A DNA stretch of 64,000 nt from Halosimplex pelagicum (GTDB lineage Archaea; Halobacteriota; Halobacteria; Halobacteriales; Haloarculaceae), in contig NZ_CP058909.1 in the NCBI RefSeq assembly GCF_013415905.1, positions 1,922,001-1,986,000 of the forward strand, written 5' to 3'. This document shows, piece by piece, positions 34,381 to 41,434 of this stretch (position 1 is the first letter of the stretch; every line of letters begins with the position of its first letter). The notes beneath the pieces were generated by a model. The model ran no database searches. It saw only the letters and a program-made list of their open reading frames with translations, and was not told the DNA's origin. Both the position numbers and the translations under genes were made by a program.

Positions 34381-34962
34381 ATGCTCCGGTACGTGGGGTT
34401 GCTGTTGCTGGTGCCGCTGCTGGACTCGCTGTTCCTCGTCTTCGTCGCGACCCAGATCGGCGCCCCGCTGACGATCCTGCTCGTCGTCCTGACCGCCCTC
34501 CTGGGACTGCTGCTCGTCCGCGCCGAGAGCCGCCACACGATCCGCAAGATACAGCAGAAGCTCGCCGTCGGCGAACTCCCGACGAACGAACTGCTCGACG
34601 GCGCCTTCCTGCTCGTCGCCGGCGCGCTGACGCTCACGCCCGGCCTGGTGACGGACGCCATCGGCATCCTGCTGCTCGTCCCGTTCACCCGCGCACCCGT
34701 TCGCTGGTTCGTCCGCGAGAAGATACTCGTCCCCTACATGGACAAGAAAAGCGGCGGGTTCGCCACGGGGAACGTCTACATCGGCGGCCTCCCGTTCGGC
34801 GGCGACGGCGGTCCCGACTTCGGCGGACAGGGCCCGAACGTCGGGGGTCAGGGCCCCGGCCCCGCTGGTCCTTCCGACGGCGACGCCTACGACCTCGACG
34901 AGGACGCCTACGACATCGACTTCGAGGACGGCGACCGCGACGACCGCCGCGGGTTCGACTGA
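34381..34962 (+). CDS. fxsA: FxsA-family membrane protein
   Basis: A 193-residue inner-membrane protein. FxsA in E. coli relieves phage exclusion when overproduced, but its normal role is unknown. The family core has three to four helices (about 3-115): VGLLLLVPLLDSLFLVFVAT, LTILLVVLTALLGLLLVR, and AFLLVAGALTLTPGLVTDAI with the conserved LTPGLVTDxIG turn. The C-terminal 80 residues are a hydrophilic Gly/Asp-rich haloarchaeal extension. The ATG at 34381 is chosen because the first helix starts immediately. Confidence 0.9.
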   Translation: MLRYVGLLLLVPLLDSLFLVFVATQIGAPLTILLVVLTALLGLLLVRAESRHTIRKIQQKLAVGELPTNELLDGAFLLVAGALTLTPGLVTDAIGILLLVPFTRAPVRWFVREKILVPYMDKKSGGFATGNVYIGGLPFGGDGGPDFGGQGPNVGGQGPGPAGPSDGDAYDLDEDAYDIDFEDGDRDDRRGFD

Positions 34963-35090
34963 GCAGTGACCGCCGCCTCGACGGACCACCCTGTGGGACG
35001 GTACCACAGAACCGCCACACGGCGGGGCTATCGAGGCCGAAGGGTAACTGTTAAAGTCCCCCATCGGGAACGTATGGATGCGTTCAGCAC

Positions 35091-35164
35091 GGGCCAATAG
35101 CTCAGTTAGGTTGAGCGCTCGGCTGATAACCGGGAGGTCCGCGGTTCAAATCCGCGTTGGCCCA
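35091..35164 (+). tRNA. tRNA-Ile (GAU anticodon)
   Basis: A 74-base cloverleaf: acceptor GGGCCAA pairing TTGGCCC with discriminator A, D-arm GCTC..GAGC, anticodon arm with loop CTGATAA (anticodon GAT), and T-arm CGCGGTTCAAATCCGCG. There is no intron and no encoded CCA. An upstream TGTTAAAG at about 35049 is a plausible TATA element. It decodes AUC/AUU. Confidence 0.96.
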
Positions 35165-35185
35165 CTCAGTTTCTCCACGCTCGGT

Positions 35186-35207
35186 AGCCGACAGAGAGCT
35201 GTCGGCT
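35186..35207 (+). terminator. Hairpin downstream of tRNA-Ile
   Basis: AGCCGACAG-AGAG-CTGTCGGCT, a perfect 9-base stem, begins 22 bases after the tRNA 3' end and lies between it and the convergent pilin gene. It is a likely end or processing structure; no T-run follows. Confidence 0.45.
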
Positions 35208-35262
35208 TCCAGTGTAGTGCCCGAATCGACGGCGAACCGTCGGCAGAAAGTGACTGTCGCGG

Positions 35263-35808
35263 TCAGGCGCCGGGGCCCTCGGCGGTGTAGACGACCGACG
35301 ACGACTCGTCGTGCGGCGAGCGATACACCAGCGTCAGCTCGTAGTCGCGGTCGACGGGGACGTTGATCGAATCTTCGGTGACGAGTCGGCTCTCCGCGCC
35401 GGAGGTTCGGTCGGCGGGCCAGAACCCGGTCTCGTTGACGTGGAGCCGCACGGTTCGGCCGTCCTCGTAGAACTCGTCCTGTACGTCCAGCGAGTCCGAC
35501 GACTGCAGGTTCCCGTGAGCGGTGTCGGAGGCGTTGAAGCCCGACCCGCGGACGTACAGCGCGTCGAAGGCGATCGAGTCGCCGCCCTGGTGAGCGATCG
35601 TCGCGTAGCCCGACCCGGCGTGGTCGGGGACCGACGTGTACTCGTCTTCGAAGCTCGTCGTCGGTGTCTGCGGCCCGGTCTGGTTCCCGTACCCGAGGAC
35701 GAGCGACGCGATGACGGCCGACAGGATCACCGTGATCGCGACCATCAGGATGACGCCGATGACCGGCGACACCGCGTCGTCGTCCGAGAGAAGCCCGTTG
35801 ATGTGCAT
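35263..35808 (-). CDS. Type IV pilin (archaeal PilA-like), copy 1
   Basis: A 181-residue pilin precursor. The N terminus MHINGLLSDDDAVSPVIGVI shows the archaeal class III signal, cut before the Ala-Val-Ser-Pro-Val segment by a PibD-type peptidase, followed by the hydrophobic assembly helix (about 13-40, MVAITVILSAVIASLVLGYG). The head is a beta domain with YATIAHQGGDSIAFDALYV and several N-glycosylation sites. It would be assembled into surface pili for adhesion. A paralogue is 217 bases away on the same strand, with a similar promoter. It is convergent with tRNA-Ile. Confidence 0.88.
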   Translation of the reverse strand: MHINGLLSDDDAVSPVIGVILMVAITVILSAVIASLVLGYGNQTGPQTPTTSFEDEYTSVPDHAGSGYATIAHQGGDSIAFDALYVRGSGFNASDTAHGNLQSSDSLDVQDEFYEDGRTVRLHVNETGFWPADRTSGAESRLVTEDSINVPVDRDYELTLVYRSPHDESSSVVYTAEGPGA

Positions 35809-35838
35809 GTATCCACCAGCACCCGCGCCGTTGCGCAG

Positions 35839-35873
35839 TGCTATCGGGATACTTCTCGGTTACGTACATAAGT
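35839..35873 (-). promoter_or_regulatory. Upstream element of pilin copy 1, shared with copy 2
   Basis: On the minus strand the element runs ACTTATGTACGTAACC to the TGCTA-complement end. It matches 36646-36680 at 22 of 35 ungapped positions, including ACATAA (TATA region), TTAC and TGCTA. The TATA-like TTATGT lies about 60 bases before the start codon. Confidence 0.5.
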
Positions 35874-36024
35874 CCACGACGCCGTTTTCGCGCGTACCGG
35901 CCGCTCAGGCGACATTTATCGCGTTCAAGCGGGGCTTGGAGTTCCGTAGCGACGGGACGGGCGGTTCTCGATAGTGAGAGCCGTGGCTACGCGGTGTGAT
36001 AAAACGGAAAGAGAGTGACCCGAA

Positions 36025-36594
36025 TTAGGCGTCGGGGCCTTCCTGCTCGTTCAGGGTCGAGGAGGTGTCGCCCTCCTGAGCCTGGTAGACGACGCTGACT
36101 TCGTAGTCCGAGCTGACGTAGGCGTTCGCACGGTCGCCCGAGACGATGGCACTGTCGTCGCCGCTCTTGGTGCCGTTCCAGAGGCCGGTGTCGACGTGAT
36201 CAATCTGGCTACCGCCGTTGCTGACGATGTAGTCCTCCAAGTCCGCACCCACAGCAGCCGACCCTTCAAACGGATCTCCTGGAGCATAGTGCTCCCCACT
36301 CGAATTGAATCCGCTCCCACGCACGTACAGTTCCTGATCCGAGATGGAGTCACCACCGTCGTGAGAGATGCTCAGAACGCCCCAGTTGCTGCTGTCACTT
36401 CCGGAGTTCTCGTCGATCTGCTCGTAGTCGAAGCCGATGGTTGCAGTCGGTGCGCCCTGCTGTGCCTGATTCCCGAGACCGAGGACGAACGACGCGATGA
36501 CGGCCGCGAGGATGACCGTGATCGCGACCATCAGGATGACGCCGATAACCGGCGACACCGCGTCGTCGTCGTCGAAGAGTTGCTTGATGTCCAT
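36025..36594 (-). CDS. Type IV pilin (archaeal PilA-like), copy 2
   Basis: A 189-residue pilin precursor closely related to the one at 35263. MDIKQLFDDDDAVSPVIGVI carries the class III signal, and MVAITVILAAVIASFVLGLG is the assembly helix. The head shares LSISHDGGDSISDQELYVRG and the RGSGFN turn with copy 1, then diverges, with more Ser/Asn and several glycosylation sites. G+C is visibly lower in the head-coding part (around 36180-36400) than in neighbours. That fits rapid diversification or transfer of surface genes. The two copies probably make alternative or mixed pili. Confidence 0.88.
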   Translation of the reverse strand: MDIKQLFDDDDAVSPVIGVILMVAITVILAAVIASFVLGLGNQAQQGAPTATIGFDYEQIDENSGSDSSNWGVLSISHDGGDSISDQELYVRGSGFNSSGEHYAPGDPFEGSAAVGADLEDYIVSNGGSQIDHVDTGLWNGTKSGDDSAIVSGDRANAYVSSDYEVSVVYQAQEGDTSSTLNEQEGPDA

Positions 36595-36645
36595 GTGTAT
36601 TCACCGCATCTCTTCTGGCGCGCTGACACGCACACCCCTGCGAGA

Positions 36646-36680
36646 TGCTACCCGAGTAATCCCGGCTTACCCACATAAAC
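36646..36680 (-). promoter_or_regulatory. Upstream element of pilin copy 2
   Basis: The partner of 35839-35873. The minus strand reads GTTTATGTGGGTAAGCC then ends in the TAGCA block. It lies 52 bases before the pilin-2 ATG. Conserved blocks suggest both pilins share a transcription factor. Confidence 0.5.
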
Positions 36681-36725
36681 CCGGGGTTGCGTTTTCCCCA
36701 GACCGCCCGTTCAACCGGAGGTTTC

Positions 36726-36750
36726 GCCGTTCAAGCCCGGGTTGAACGGC
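36726..36750. repeat. Palindrome GCCGTTCAA-GCCCGGG-TTGAACGGC
   Basis: Perfect 9-base arms around a 7-base centre that is itself nearly symmetrical. Related half-sites CCGTTCAA occur at 36708-36715 and GCGTTCAAGC near 35923. All lie upstream of the two pilin genes, so it may be an operator for pilus expression. Confidence 0.45.
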
Positions 36751-37035
36751 AGTAACGAACTCTGAAAACGGCCTCGAAAACCGCTAAAACTGCCGACATA
36801 GCTATTTAGCGACCATTCTCGCGCGAAGTATTCGATGGCTAACTGGAAACGGGTGCTATCCGGTTCGGGCCGCGCCATGCCCGCCGCGGTAGCCAGTCCC
36901 GAACGCGCGCAGTCCCCTGCTCGGTCGGGTGGCGGTAGCGCGACCATATCCGCGCGGGCGACTCGCCGACCGCGGCCGCTCGCTCGTGTGGTAGTGGTCG
37001 ACACATATTTGTAATGGAAGACGGTATCTGGCCCC

Positions 37036-37689
37036 ATGGCTCGAACACGTCGTGCAGTCCTGGCAATGGGTGCAGCAAGTCTCTCGGCGCTCGCAGGGTG
37101 TGGAAACGGCGGCGGTGGAGGCGGCGGCGGTGGGGGCGGTGGCGGGGGCGGCGGTGGCGGCGGGGGCGGCGGCGGTAACTCGGGTCCGTTCCCGGAGAAC
37201 ACCGACGTTACCGATATCTTCGAGGAGATCGAGGAGACCATCGAGATCCCCGCGGGGGAACACAAGGCGTACGAACTCTCCTTCCCGAACGGCGGCGCCC
37301 TCAAGTACAACTTCACCGTTACGAGCGGCCCGGCGATCGACGTGCTGATGATCCGCGACGGCGAGTTCAGCTACTTCGAGCAGGGACACCAGGTCAACTA
37401 CAACTCCGCGCACACGGTTCAGGAGAACATGGAGGGGTCCTCGTCGGCCGGGATCAGCGAGGGGACGTACTTCCTCACCTTCGACAACTCCGAGATGGGG
37501 CGTGCCCAGCCGCCGACGCCCGAACCGACGCCGACGGCGACCCCTGAACCGACCGATTCGGCGGGCGGGGACTCGACGGAGTCGGAGTCGACCGACTCGA
37601 TGAGCGGCGAGTCGGAGTCGACCGACTCCTCCGGCGGCGCGAGCGGCGCGACTGCCACAGTCGAACTGTCGATCACCGCCGGCCAGTAA
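37036..37689 (+). CDS. Tat-exported lipoprotein with poly-Gly spacer
   Basis: A 217-residue lipoprotein. The N terminus MARTRRAVLAMGAASLSALA ends in the lipobox LAGC (Cys22), with a twin-Arg pair typical of haloarchaeal Tat lipoproteins. An uninterrupted run of 23 Gly follows and tethers a compact beta domain (about 50-155, IEIPAGEHKAYELSFPNGGA, INVLMIRDGEF-like strands and YFLTFDNSEMGRA). A Pro/Thr then Ser/Asp/Glu-rich segment and a short C-terminal strand (ATATVELSITAGQ) close it. The body resembles extracellular sugar- or protein-binding beta sandwiches, but I do not recognise a family. The protein would sit on the outer face of the membrane. Confidence 0.8.
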   Translation: MARTRRAVLAMGAASLSALAGCGNGGGGGGGGGGGGGGGGGGGGGGGNSGPFPENTDVTDIFEEIEETIEIPAGEHKAYELSFPNGGALKYNFTVTSGPAIDVLMIRDGEFSYFEQGHQVNYNSAHTVQENMEGSSSAGISEGTYFLTFDNSEMGRAQPPTPEPTPTATPEPTDSAGGDSTESESTDSMSGESESTDSSGGASGATATVELSITAGQ

Positions 37690-37783
37690 CGCGACCGACA
37701 CTACCCGGGTACGGACGGGTTCGATCCGCGCCCAGAGCCCAAATACTCAAAACACTTCACTCCCGAGTGTAAACCGACAACTC

Positions 37784-38029
37784 ATGCCCACCGTCGAAGT
37801 ATCACTTCCGGAGGACGTATTCACGAAGCTCGAACGCATGACCGAGGAGGAGTTCGTCAGCCGCGAGGCCGCCGTCGAGGAACTGCTCTCGATGGGGCTG
37901 GACGCCTACACCCGCGACACCGGCGAGGAGGTCGCCGAGACCGACATGGCCGACGAGTTCGCCGACGACATGTGGGACACCGCCGAGGACCCTGGGATGC
38001 GCGAAGAGGACGACGACTTCTCGTTCTGA
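37784..38029 (+). CDS. Ribbon-helix-helix domain protein
   Basis: An 81-residue protein. The first 45 residues, PTVEVSLPEDVFTKLERMTE then SREAAVEELLSMGLDAY, fit a CopG/MetJ-type ribbon-helix-helix DNA-binding fold (strand, two helices) and the haloarchaeal DUF7120 group as I recall it. The C-terminal half is very acidic (FADDMWDTAEDPGMREEDDD). It could be a small repressor or an antitoxin-like protein, but no toxin frame is adjacent, so I favour a regulator. An AT-rich segment (AATACTCAAAACACTT) lies 30-45 bases upstream as promoter. Confidence 0.78.
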   Translation: MPTVEVSLPEDVFTKLERMTEEEFVSREAAVEELLSMGLDAYTRDTGEEVAETDMADEFADDMWDTAEDPGMREEDDDFSF

Positions 38030-38195
38030 GGGCCGTGCCGGGGTCGCTCCCACCGGCCGGGCCCGATCGTCCGCGCCCGGTTCGACTACCAGCGGGACTC
38101 GGGTGCCCTCCCGCGGATCGACCCCTCGCTCGCGGGCCGTCTTCGAAACCTTCAATTATCCCTGTCCTCAACTCGAGAGTGTAGCAGGCAAGCGC

Positions 38196-38270
38196 GGGTT
38201 GGTGGTCTAGGTTGGTTATGACACCTCCTTGACATGGAGGAGGCCGGCGGTTCAAATCCGCCCCAACCCA
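38196..38270 (+). tRNA. tRNA-Val (GAC anticodon)
   Basis: A 75-base cloverleaf: acceptor GGGTTGG with CCAACCC and discriminator A, anticodon loop TTGACAT (anticodon GAC), and T-arm GGCGGTTCAAATCCGCC. There is no intron and no encoded CCA. TTCAATTATCC about 40 bases upstream is the likely TATA region. It reads GUC/GUU codons. Confidence 0.96.
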
Positions 38271-38619
38271 TTTCTTACAGGGCCGGTCGGTGAGTTGTTA
38301 CTGTGCTTTCATAGCCGCCCGCTCGGATGGCACGAGAGATCCGGTCCTGTGAACGCAGTACAGCAAACGACGAACACGCGCTGGATGCTCCAAGCCCGTC
38401 CCGGCTATCCCTTTCTGAGAGAGCTTCGACCTGACGAGGGTTCGTCTGGAACCATGCTCGAAACCGAGCACTGAGAGCGTCTCTGGTCCGTTCACAGTTC
38501 AGTGTTTCCGTCGACCCTCGATCCCCCGGGGGTCGATGGAGACGGAGTCACGACTGGTCGGTGTCAGAGTCCGTCGAAAGAATTGTCGAGGGGTGAACTC
38601 GGAGAGTCGGGTCGCGTGG
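38271..38619. other. Gene-poor stretch after tRNA-Val
   Basis: 349 bases with lower G+C than the surroundings and no convincing gene. Short frames on both strands lack conserved or acidic character. A strong C5/G5 inverted repeat with flanking TCGA arms lies at 38518-38536. I checked for a repeated copy of the tRNA 3' end, which would mark an integration site, and see none. It may be a decayed element or the 3' region of the convergent thermosome transcript. Confidence 0.5.
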
Positions 38620-40197
38620 TTAGCTCGCGGAGATGACGTCGTCGATGCGGACGATCATCGTCGCGGCCTCGGCGGCGGACTCGACGGCCTCGTCCTTGAC
38701 GGCGACGGGGTCGAGAACGCCCAGTTCGACGGGGTCGTCGATGACGCCGGTCTGGCCCTCGGAGATGATGCCGGCGATGCCCTCGCTCTCGTACTCGGCG
38801 CGGAGGTCGACGAGCGCGTCGATGGGGTCCATACCCGTGTTCTCGGCGAGCGTGCGCGGGAGCACGTCGACGGCGTCGGCGAAGGCCTCGACGGCGAGCT
38901 GCTTGCGGCCCTCGACGCTGGCGGCCTCGCTGCGGATGTGGTCGGCGACGGCGATCTCGGTGGCGCCGGCGCCGGGGACGACGCCGCCCTTGTCGAGGGC
39001 GGCCGTCACGACGTCGAGCGCGTCGCCGAGGACGCGTTCGAGCTCGTCGGTGACGTGCTCGGTGCCGCCGCGGGCGAAGACGGTGACCGACTGGCCGGCC
39101 GCGCCGTCCTCAACGAAGGTGACGTAGTCGTCACCGAACTTCTCGACGCTGATGGAGCCGGCGGAGCCGATGTCGTCGGCTTCGAGCTCCTTGACGCCGG
39201 CGGCCCGCGAGAGGCCGGTCGCGTGGGCGAGCTCCTCGCCCTCGTCGTCGCCGACTTCGAAGGCGGCGACGCCGTTCTTCGCGAGGATGGCGGCGACCTG
39301 GTCGGCCACGTCGCCGTCGACGAACAGCACGTCGACGCCGAGGTCGAGCACGTGCTCGGCGTAGCCGCGGAGCTCGTTCTCCTCGGCCTCGATGGCGGTG
39401 TTGAGGTCGTCGACGCTGGAGACGTTGTACTCGGCGTCGATGGAGGCCTCCTGGACCTCGATGTCGTCGTTGACGAAGGCGATCTGCGGGTCCTCGAAGC
39501 TAGTCGGCATGTTGTCGTGGACCGGCTCCTCGTCGACGAGGACGCCGTCGACCAGGCGCGTGGCCGAGGAGGACGAGCCCGTCTGCGTGTAGACGGTGAT
39601 GTTGTCGCGGACGACGCCGCTGTCGCCGTCGACACGGCGGACGGCGTCGACGACGGTCTCGGCGAGGCGCTCGGCGGAGACGTCGCCGGTGCCCTTGCCC
39701 GTCATCGACGAGCGGGCGACGGTCTCCAGCAGGTCGTCGTCGAGCTCCTCGTCGAGCTTGATCTCGTCGATGGCCTCGTGGGCCATCGAGAGCGCGGCGT
39801 AGTACCCCTCGACGATGGTCGTCGGGTGGACGTCGTCGTCGAGCAGGTCCTCGGCCTGGCTGAGGAGCTCGCCGGCGAGCACCGCGGCGGTGGTCGTGCC
39901 GTCGCCGACCTCGGTCTCCTGGGTCTCGGCGACCTCGGAGATCATCTGCGCGGCCGGGTGCTCGATGTCCATCTCGTCCAGGATGGTCGCGCCGTCGTTC
40001 GTGATGACGACGTCGCCGCTGTCGGAGACGAGCATCTTGTCCATGCCGCGCGGACCGAGTGTGGTCCGTACGGACTCGCTGACGGCCTTCCCGGCCGTGA
40101 TGTTGGAGCTCTGGGCGTCCTTCCCTTGCGTGCGTTCACTGTCCTCGTTGAGGATGAACATCGGCTGTCCACCCATGCGTCGCTGGCCAGATGACAT
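38620..40197 (-). CDS. Thermosome subunit (group II chaperonin)
   Basis: A 525-residue ATP-dependent protein-folding chaperonin subunit forming double rings. The group II signatures are present: [20 protein letters not shown] (about 34-53), the nucleotide loop [16 protein letters not shown] (about 97-112) with the ITNDGATIL segment before it, and [15 protein letters not shown] (about 415-429). The protein ends ...[10 protein letters not shown] and lacks the Gly-Gly-Met repeat tail seen on many haloarchaeal subunits. That suggests a secondary type, perhaps of CCT3 kind. It is single-gene, with a strong TATA box upstream; heat induction is likely from family knowledge. Confidence 0.95.
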   Translation of the reverse strand: MSSGQRRMGGQPMFILNEDSERTQGKDAQSSNITAGKAVSESVRTTLGPRGMDKMLVSDSGDVVITNDGATILDEMDIEHPAAQMISEVAETQETEVGDGTTTAAVLAGELLSQAEDLLDDDVHPTTIVEGYYAALSMAHEAIDEIKLDEELDDDLLETVARSSMTGKGTGDVSAERLAETVVDAVRRVDGDSGVVRDNITVYTQTGSSSSATRLVDGVLVDEEPVHDNMPTSFEDPQIAFVNDDIEVQEASIDAEYNVSSVDDLNTAIEAEENELRGYAEHVLDLGVDVLFVDGDVADQVAAILAKNGVAAFEVGDDEGEELAHATGLSRAAGVKELEADDIGSAGSISVEKFGDDYVTFVEDGAAGQSVTVFARGGTEHVTDELERVLGDALDVVTAALDKGGVVPGAGATEIAVADHIRSEAASVEGRKQLAVEAFADAVDVLPRTLAENTGMDPIDALVDLRAEYESEGIAGIISEGQTGVIDDPVELGVLDPVAVKDEAVESAAEAATMIVRIDDVISAS

Positions 40198-40228
40198 GGT
40201 TGAGGTTCATCTATTCATCGTTAGCGGT

Positions 40229-40245
40229 TCTATATAAAACTTTCC
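40229..40245 (-). promoter_or_regulatory. TATA promoter of the thermosome gene
   Basis: The minus strand reads GGAAAGTTTTATATAGAACC about 35-50 bases before the ATG at 40197. The TTTATATA core, flanked by a purine-rich BRE-like GGAAAG, is a textbook archaeal promoter and resembles those of other haloarchaeal chaperonin genes. Confidence 0.75.
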
Positions 40246-40307
40246 AAGCCACCCCCGCAACCACCGCCAGCGGTGTGTGAGGGGTCACCATTCGTTCGTC
40301 CGGGAAG

Positions 40308-40318
40308 CGTTTAAATAG
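40308..40318 (+). promoter_or_regulatory. Orphan rightward TATA box before the structured region
   Basis: CGTTTAAATAGG is a canonical BRE/TATA pattern on the plus strand. Expected initiation is near 40340. The next protein start in this direction is 550 bases further on, with only the hairpin-rich element between, so it may drive a non-coding RNA or a very long leader. Confidence 0.5.
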
Positions 40319-40339
40319 GATGAGTCGGCGCGGGGTTTG

Positions 40340-40870
40340 GTCGTCGGATCGAGGCGTGGGAAGTCGGTGAGGGCGGTGCGGTCGGCGCGTGCTGTCGAGC
40401 GTGTCCGCCACTCGGCGGACCGCTCGAAACAGTCGCGCGAGGGATTCGCGACTCCTGTGTCGCGAATCGGCTGGGGAGGCTCGTGGTCGTCTGCGGTGCT
40501 GTGCGGGGGCGGTCGCTGTTGCGGTCGCGGTGCTGTGCGGTCCCTGGTGTCCGCGCGACAGCGTTCGCGCGGGCTCGGGAGAGCTTGCTCTCCCGGTGGA
40601 CTGAAAGGGCGAGACGCGCTCGCGCCGGGCGTCGCCTGCGCGGGCTCTATCCGCGCGGTGCGAGGCGCGCAGCGCCTCGAAGCGAACGGCTCTGCCGTGA
40701 GCGGGCGGTGCCGAGAGCGCGGATATCCCGCGCAGCGACCGCGAGCGCGGCGAGGGCTTTCAACGCCTGTTCTCAGGAGCGGTGATCACTTCAACTAACG
40801 AGCGCGGCGAGAGCTTTCATCGGCTGCCGTCTCCGTCGGACGTAGTCACTCCGAGCGAGCGGTCCCGGTC
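40340..40870 (+). ncRNA. Hairpin-rich intergenic element, copy B; possible structured RNA
   Basis: No gene is seen in 530 bases. Hairpin 1 (40392-40432) is CTGT-CGAGCG-T-GTCCGCC, loop ACTC, GGCGGAC-CGCTCG-AA-ACAG. Hairpin 2 (40444-40467) is ATTCGCGAC-TCCTGT-GTCGCGAAT. Further perfect stems are CCGCGCGA/TCGCGCGG (40551-40572), CGGGAGAGC/GCTCTCCCG (40576-40595) and CGAGGCGC/GCGCCTCG (40661-40679). A 25-base unit, CGAGCGCGGCGAG then GCTTTCA, occurs twice (40741-40765 and 40798-40822, 22 of 25 identical). Copy A at 34115 shares head and tail. That it is a transcribed RNA is inference from the preceding TATA box; it could also be a repetitive DNA element. Confidence 0.4.
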
Positions 40871-40892
40871 GTGAACGCACAGAAGAACTACA

Positions 40893-41345
40893 ATGAACGG
40901 TCGAATCACGCCATCCGTGTCCGGCCGGCGCCTCCCGTCCTGGGTGTCCGAGACCAACGAGCGACACAGCCGTCGGCTCTGGAACGCCACGATCTGCGCG
41001 GCGGTCGCCATCTGGCTGGTGCGGAGCGCGACCGTCTTACCCATGTTCCGGCTGGGACCGCAAATTCCGCTCGTCGTGGTCCCGGGGTCGTTCCCCGTCG
41101 AGGGACTTGCGGCCCTCGCGATCGGTCTGGTCGTCGGCTACTACGGATTCGGGCTGGCGAGCTGTATCGGGGTCAACTTCGTCCTCGTCGCGGCGTACGT
41201 CGTTCCGCACTCCCGTCCGGGGATATTCGCGGGTCATATGTGGGTACTCGTCGGGGTCTACCTGCTTCTCGCCGGCGTCTACGCGTGCCTCTCGGGAACG
41301 GTCGGGTTCGGTCTCGGAAGACTCGCCAGACGGCTCACGGGCTGA
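40893..41345 (+). CDS. Four-helix membrane protein, unknown
   Basis: A 150-residue integral membrane protein with a hydrophilic N terminus and about four helices: NATICAAVAIWLVRSATVLP (about 31-50), PVEGLAALAIGLVVGYYGFG (about 68-87), GVNFVLVAAYVV and MWVLVGVYLLLAGVYACLSG. It ends with a basic GLGRLARRLTG. I recognise no family. It follows the hairpin-rich region and, if that is a leader, could be its downstream gene. An ATG just after AGAAGAACTACA is the start. Confidence 0.65.
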   Translation: MNGRITPSVSGRRLPSWVSETNERHSRRLWNATICAAVAIWLVRSATVLPMFRLGPQIPLVVVPGSFPVEGLAALAIGLVVGYYGFGLASCIGVNFVLVAAYVVPHSRPGIFAGHMWVLVGVYLLLAGVYACLSGTVGFGLGRLARRLTG

Positions 41346-41434
41346 CCCGACCGCGGCGGGTCCGAACGCCGACCCGACCGTTCGCCCGTTCGCTCCGACA
41401 ACCGTTTCAACCACCTCCACACATGATAGGGTGA

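Larger units (their letters stand above)
36595..37035. other. Spacer with pilin promoter and TTCAAG palindrome
   Basis: This divergent 441-base spacer contains the pilin-2 upstream element (36646-36680) and a perfect palindrome at 36726-36750. TATTTAG near 36804 could be a rightward TATA box, but the only frame after it (36835-37014) has Arg/Pro-rich, non-protein composition. The rest of the spacer shows nothing recognisable. The rightward lipoprotein gene begins at its end. Confidence 0.5.

Noticed and set aside
35165..35262. Attachment-site duplication downstream of tRNA-Ile.
   Set aside because: Only a 22-base hairpin is present; the T-arm or acceptor sequence is not repeated.
36835..37014. 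A 59-codon plus-strand frame behind a TATTTAG element.
   Set aside because: After about 20 codons it becomes Arg/Ser/Pro-rich with no acidic or hydrophobic pattern; no conserved feature supports it.
36711..37316. A minus-strand frame of 201 codons with a long Pro run.
   Set aside because: The Pro run is the mirror of the poly-Gly codons of the lipoprotein at 37036-37689, which has a clear Tat lipobox and protein-like composition.
38271..38495. Possible remnant of an integrated element next to tRNA-Val.
   Set aside because: No repeat of the tRNA 3' end, integrase or transposase motif is visible; the lower G+C alone is weak evidence.
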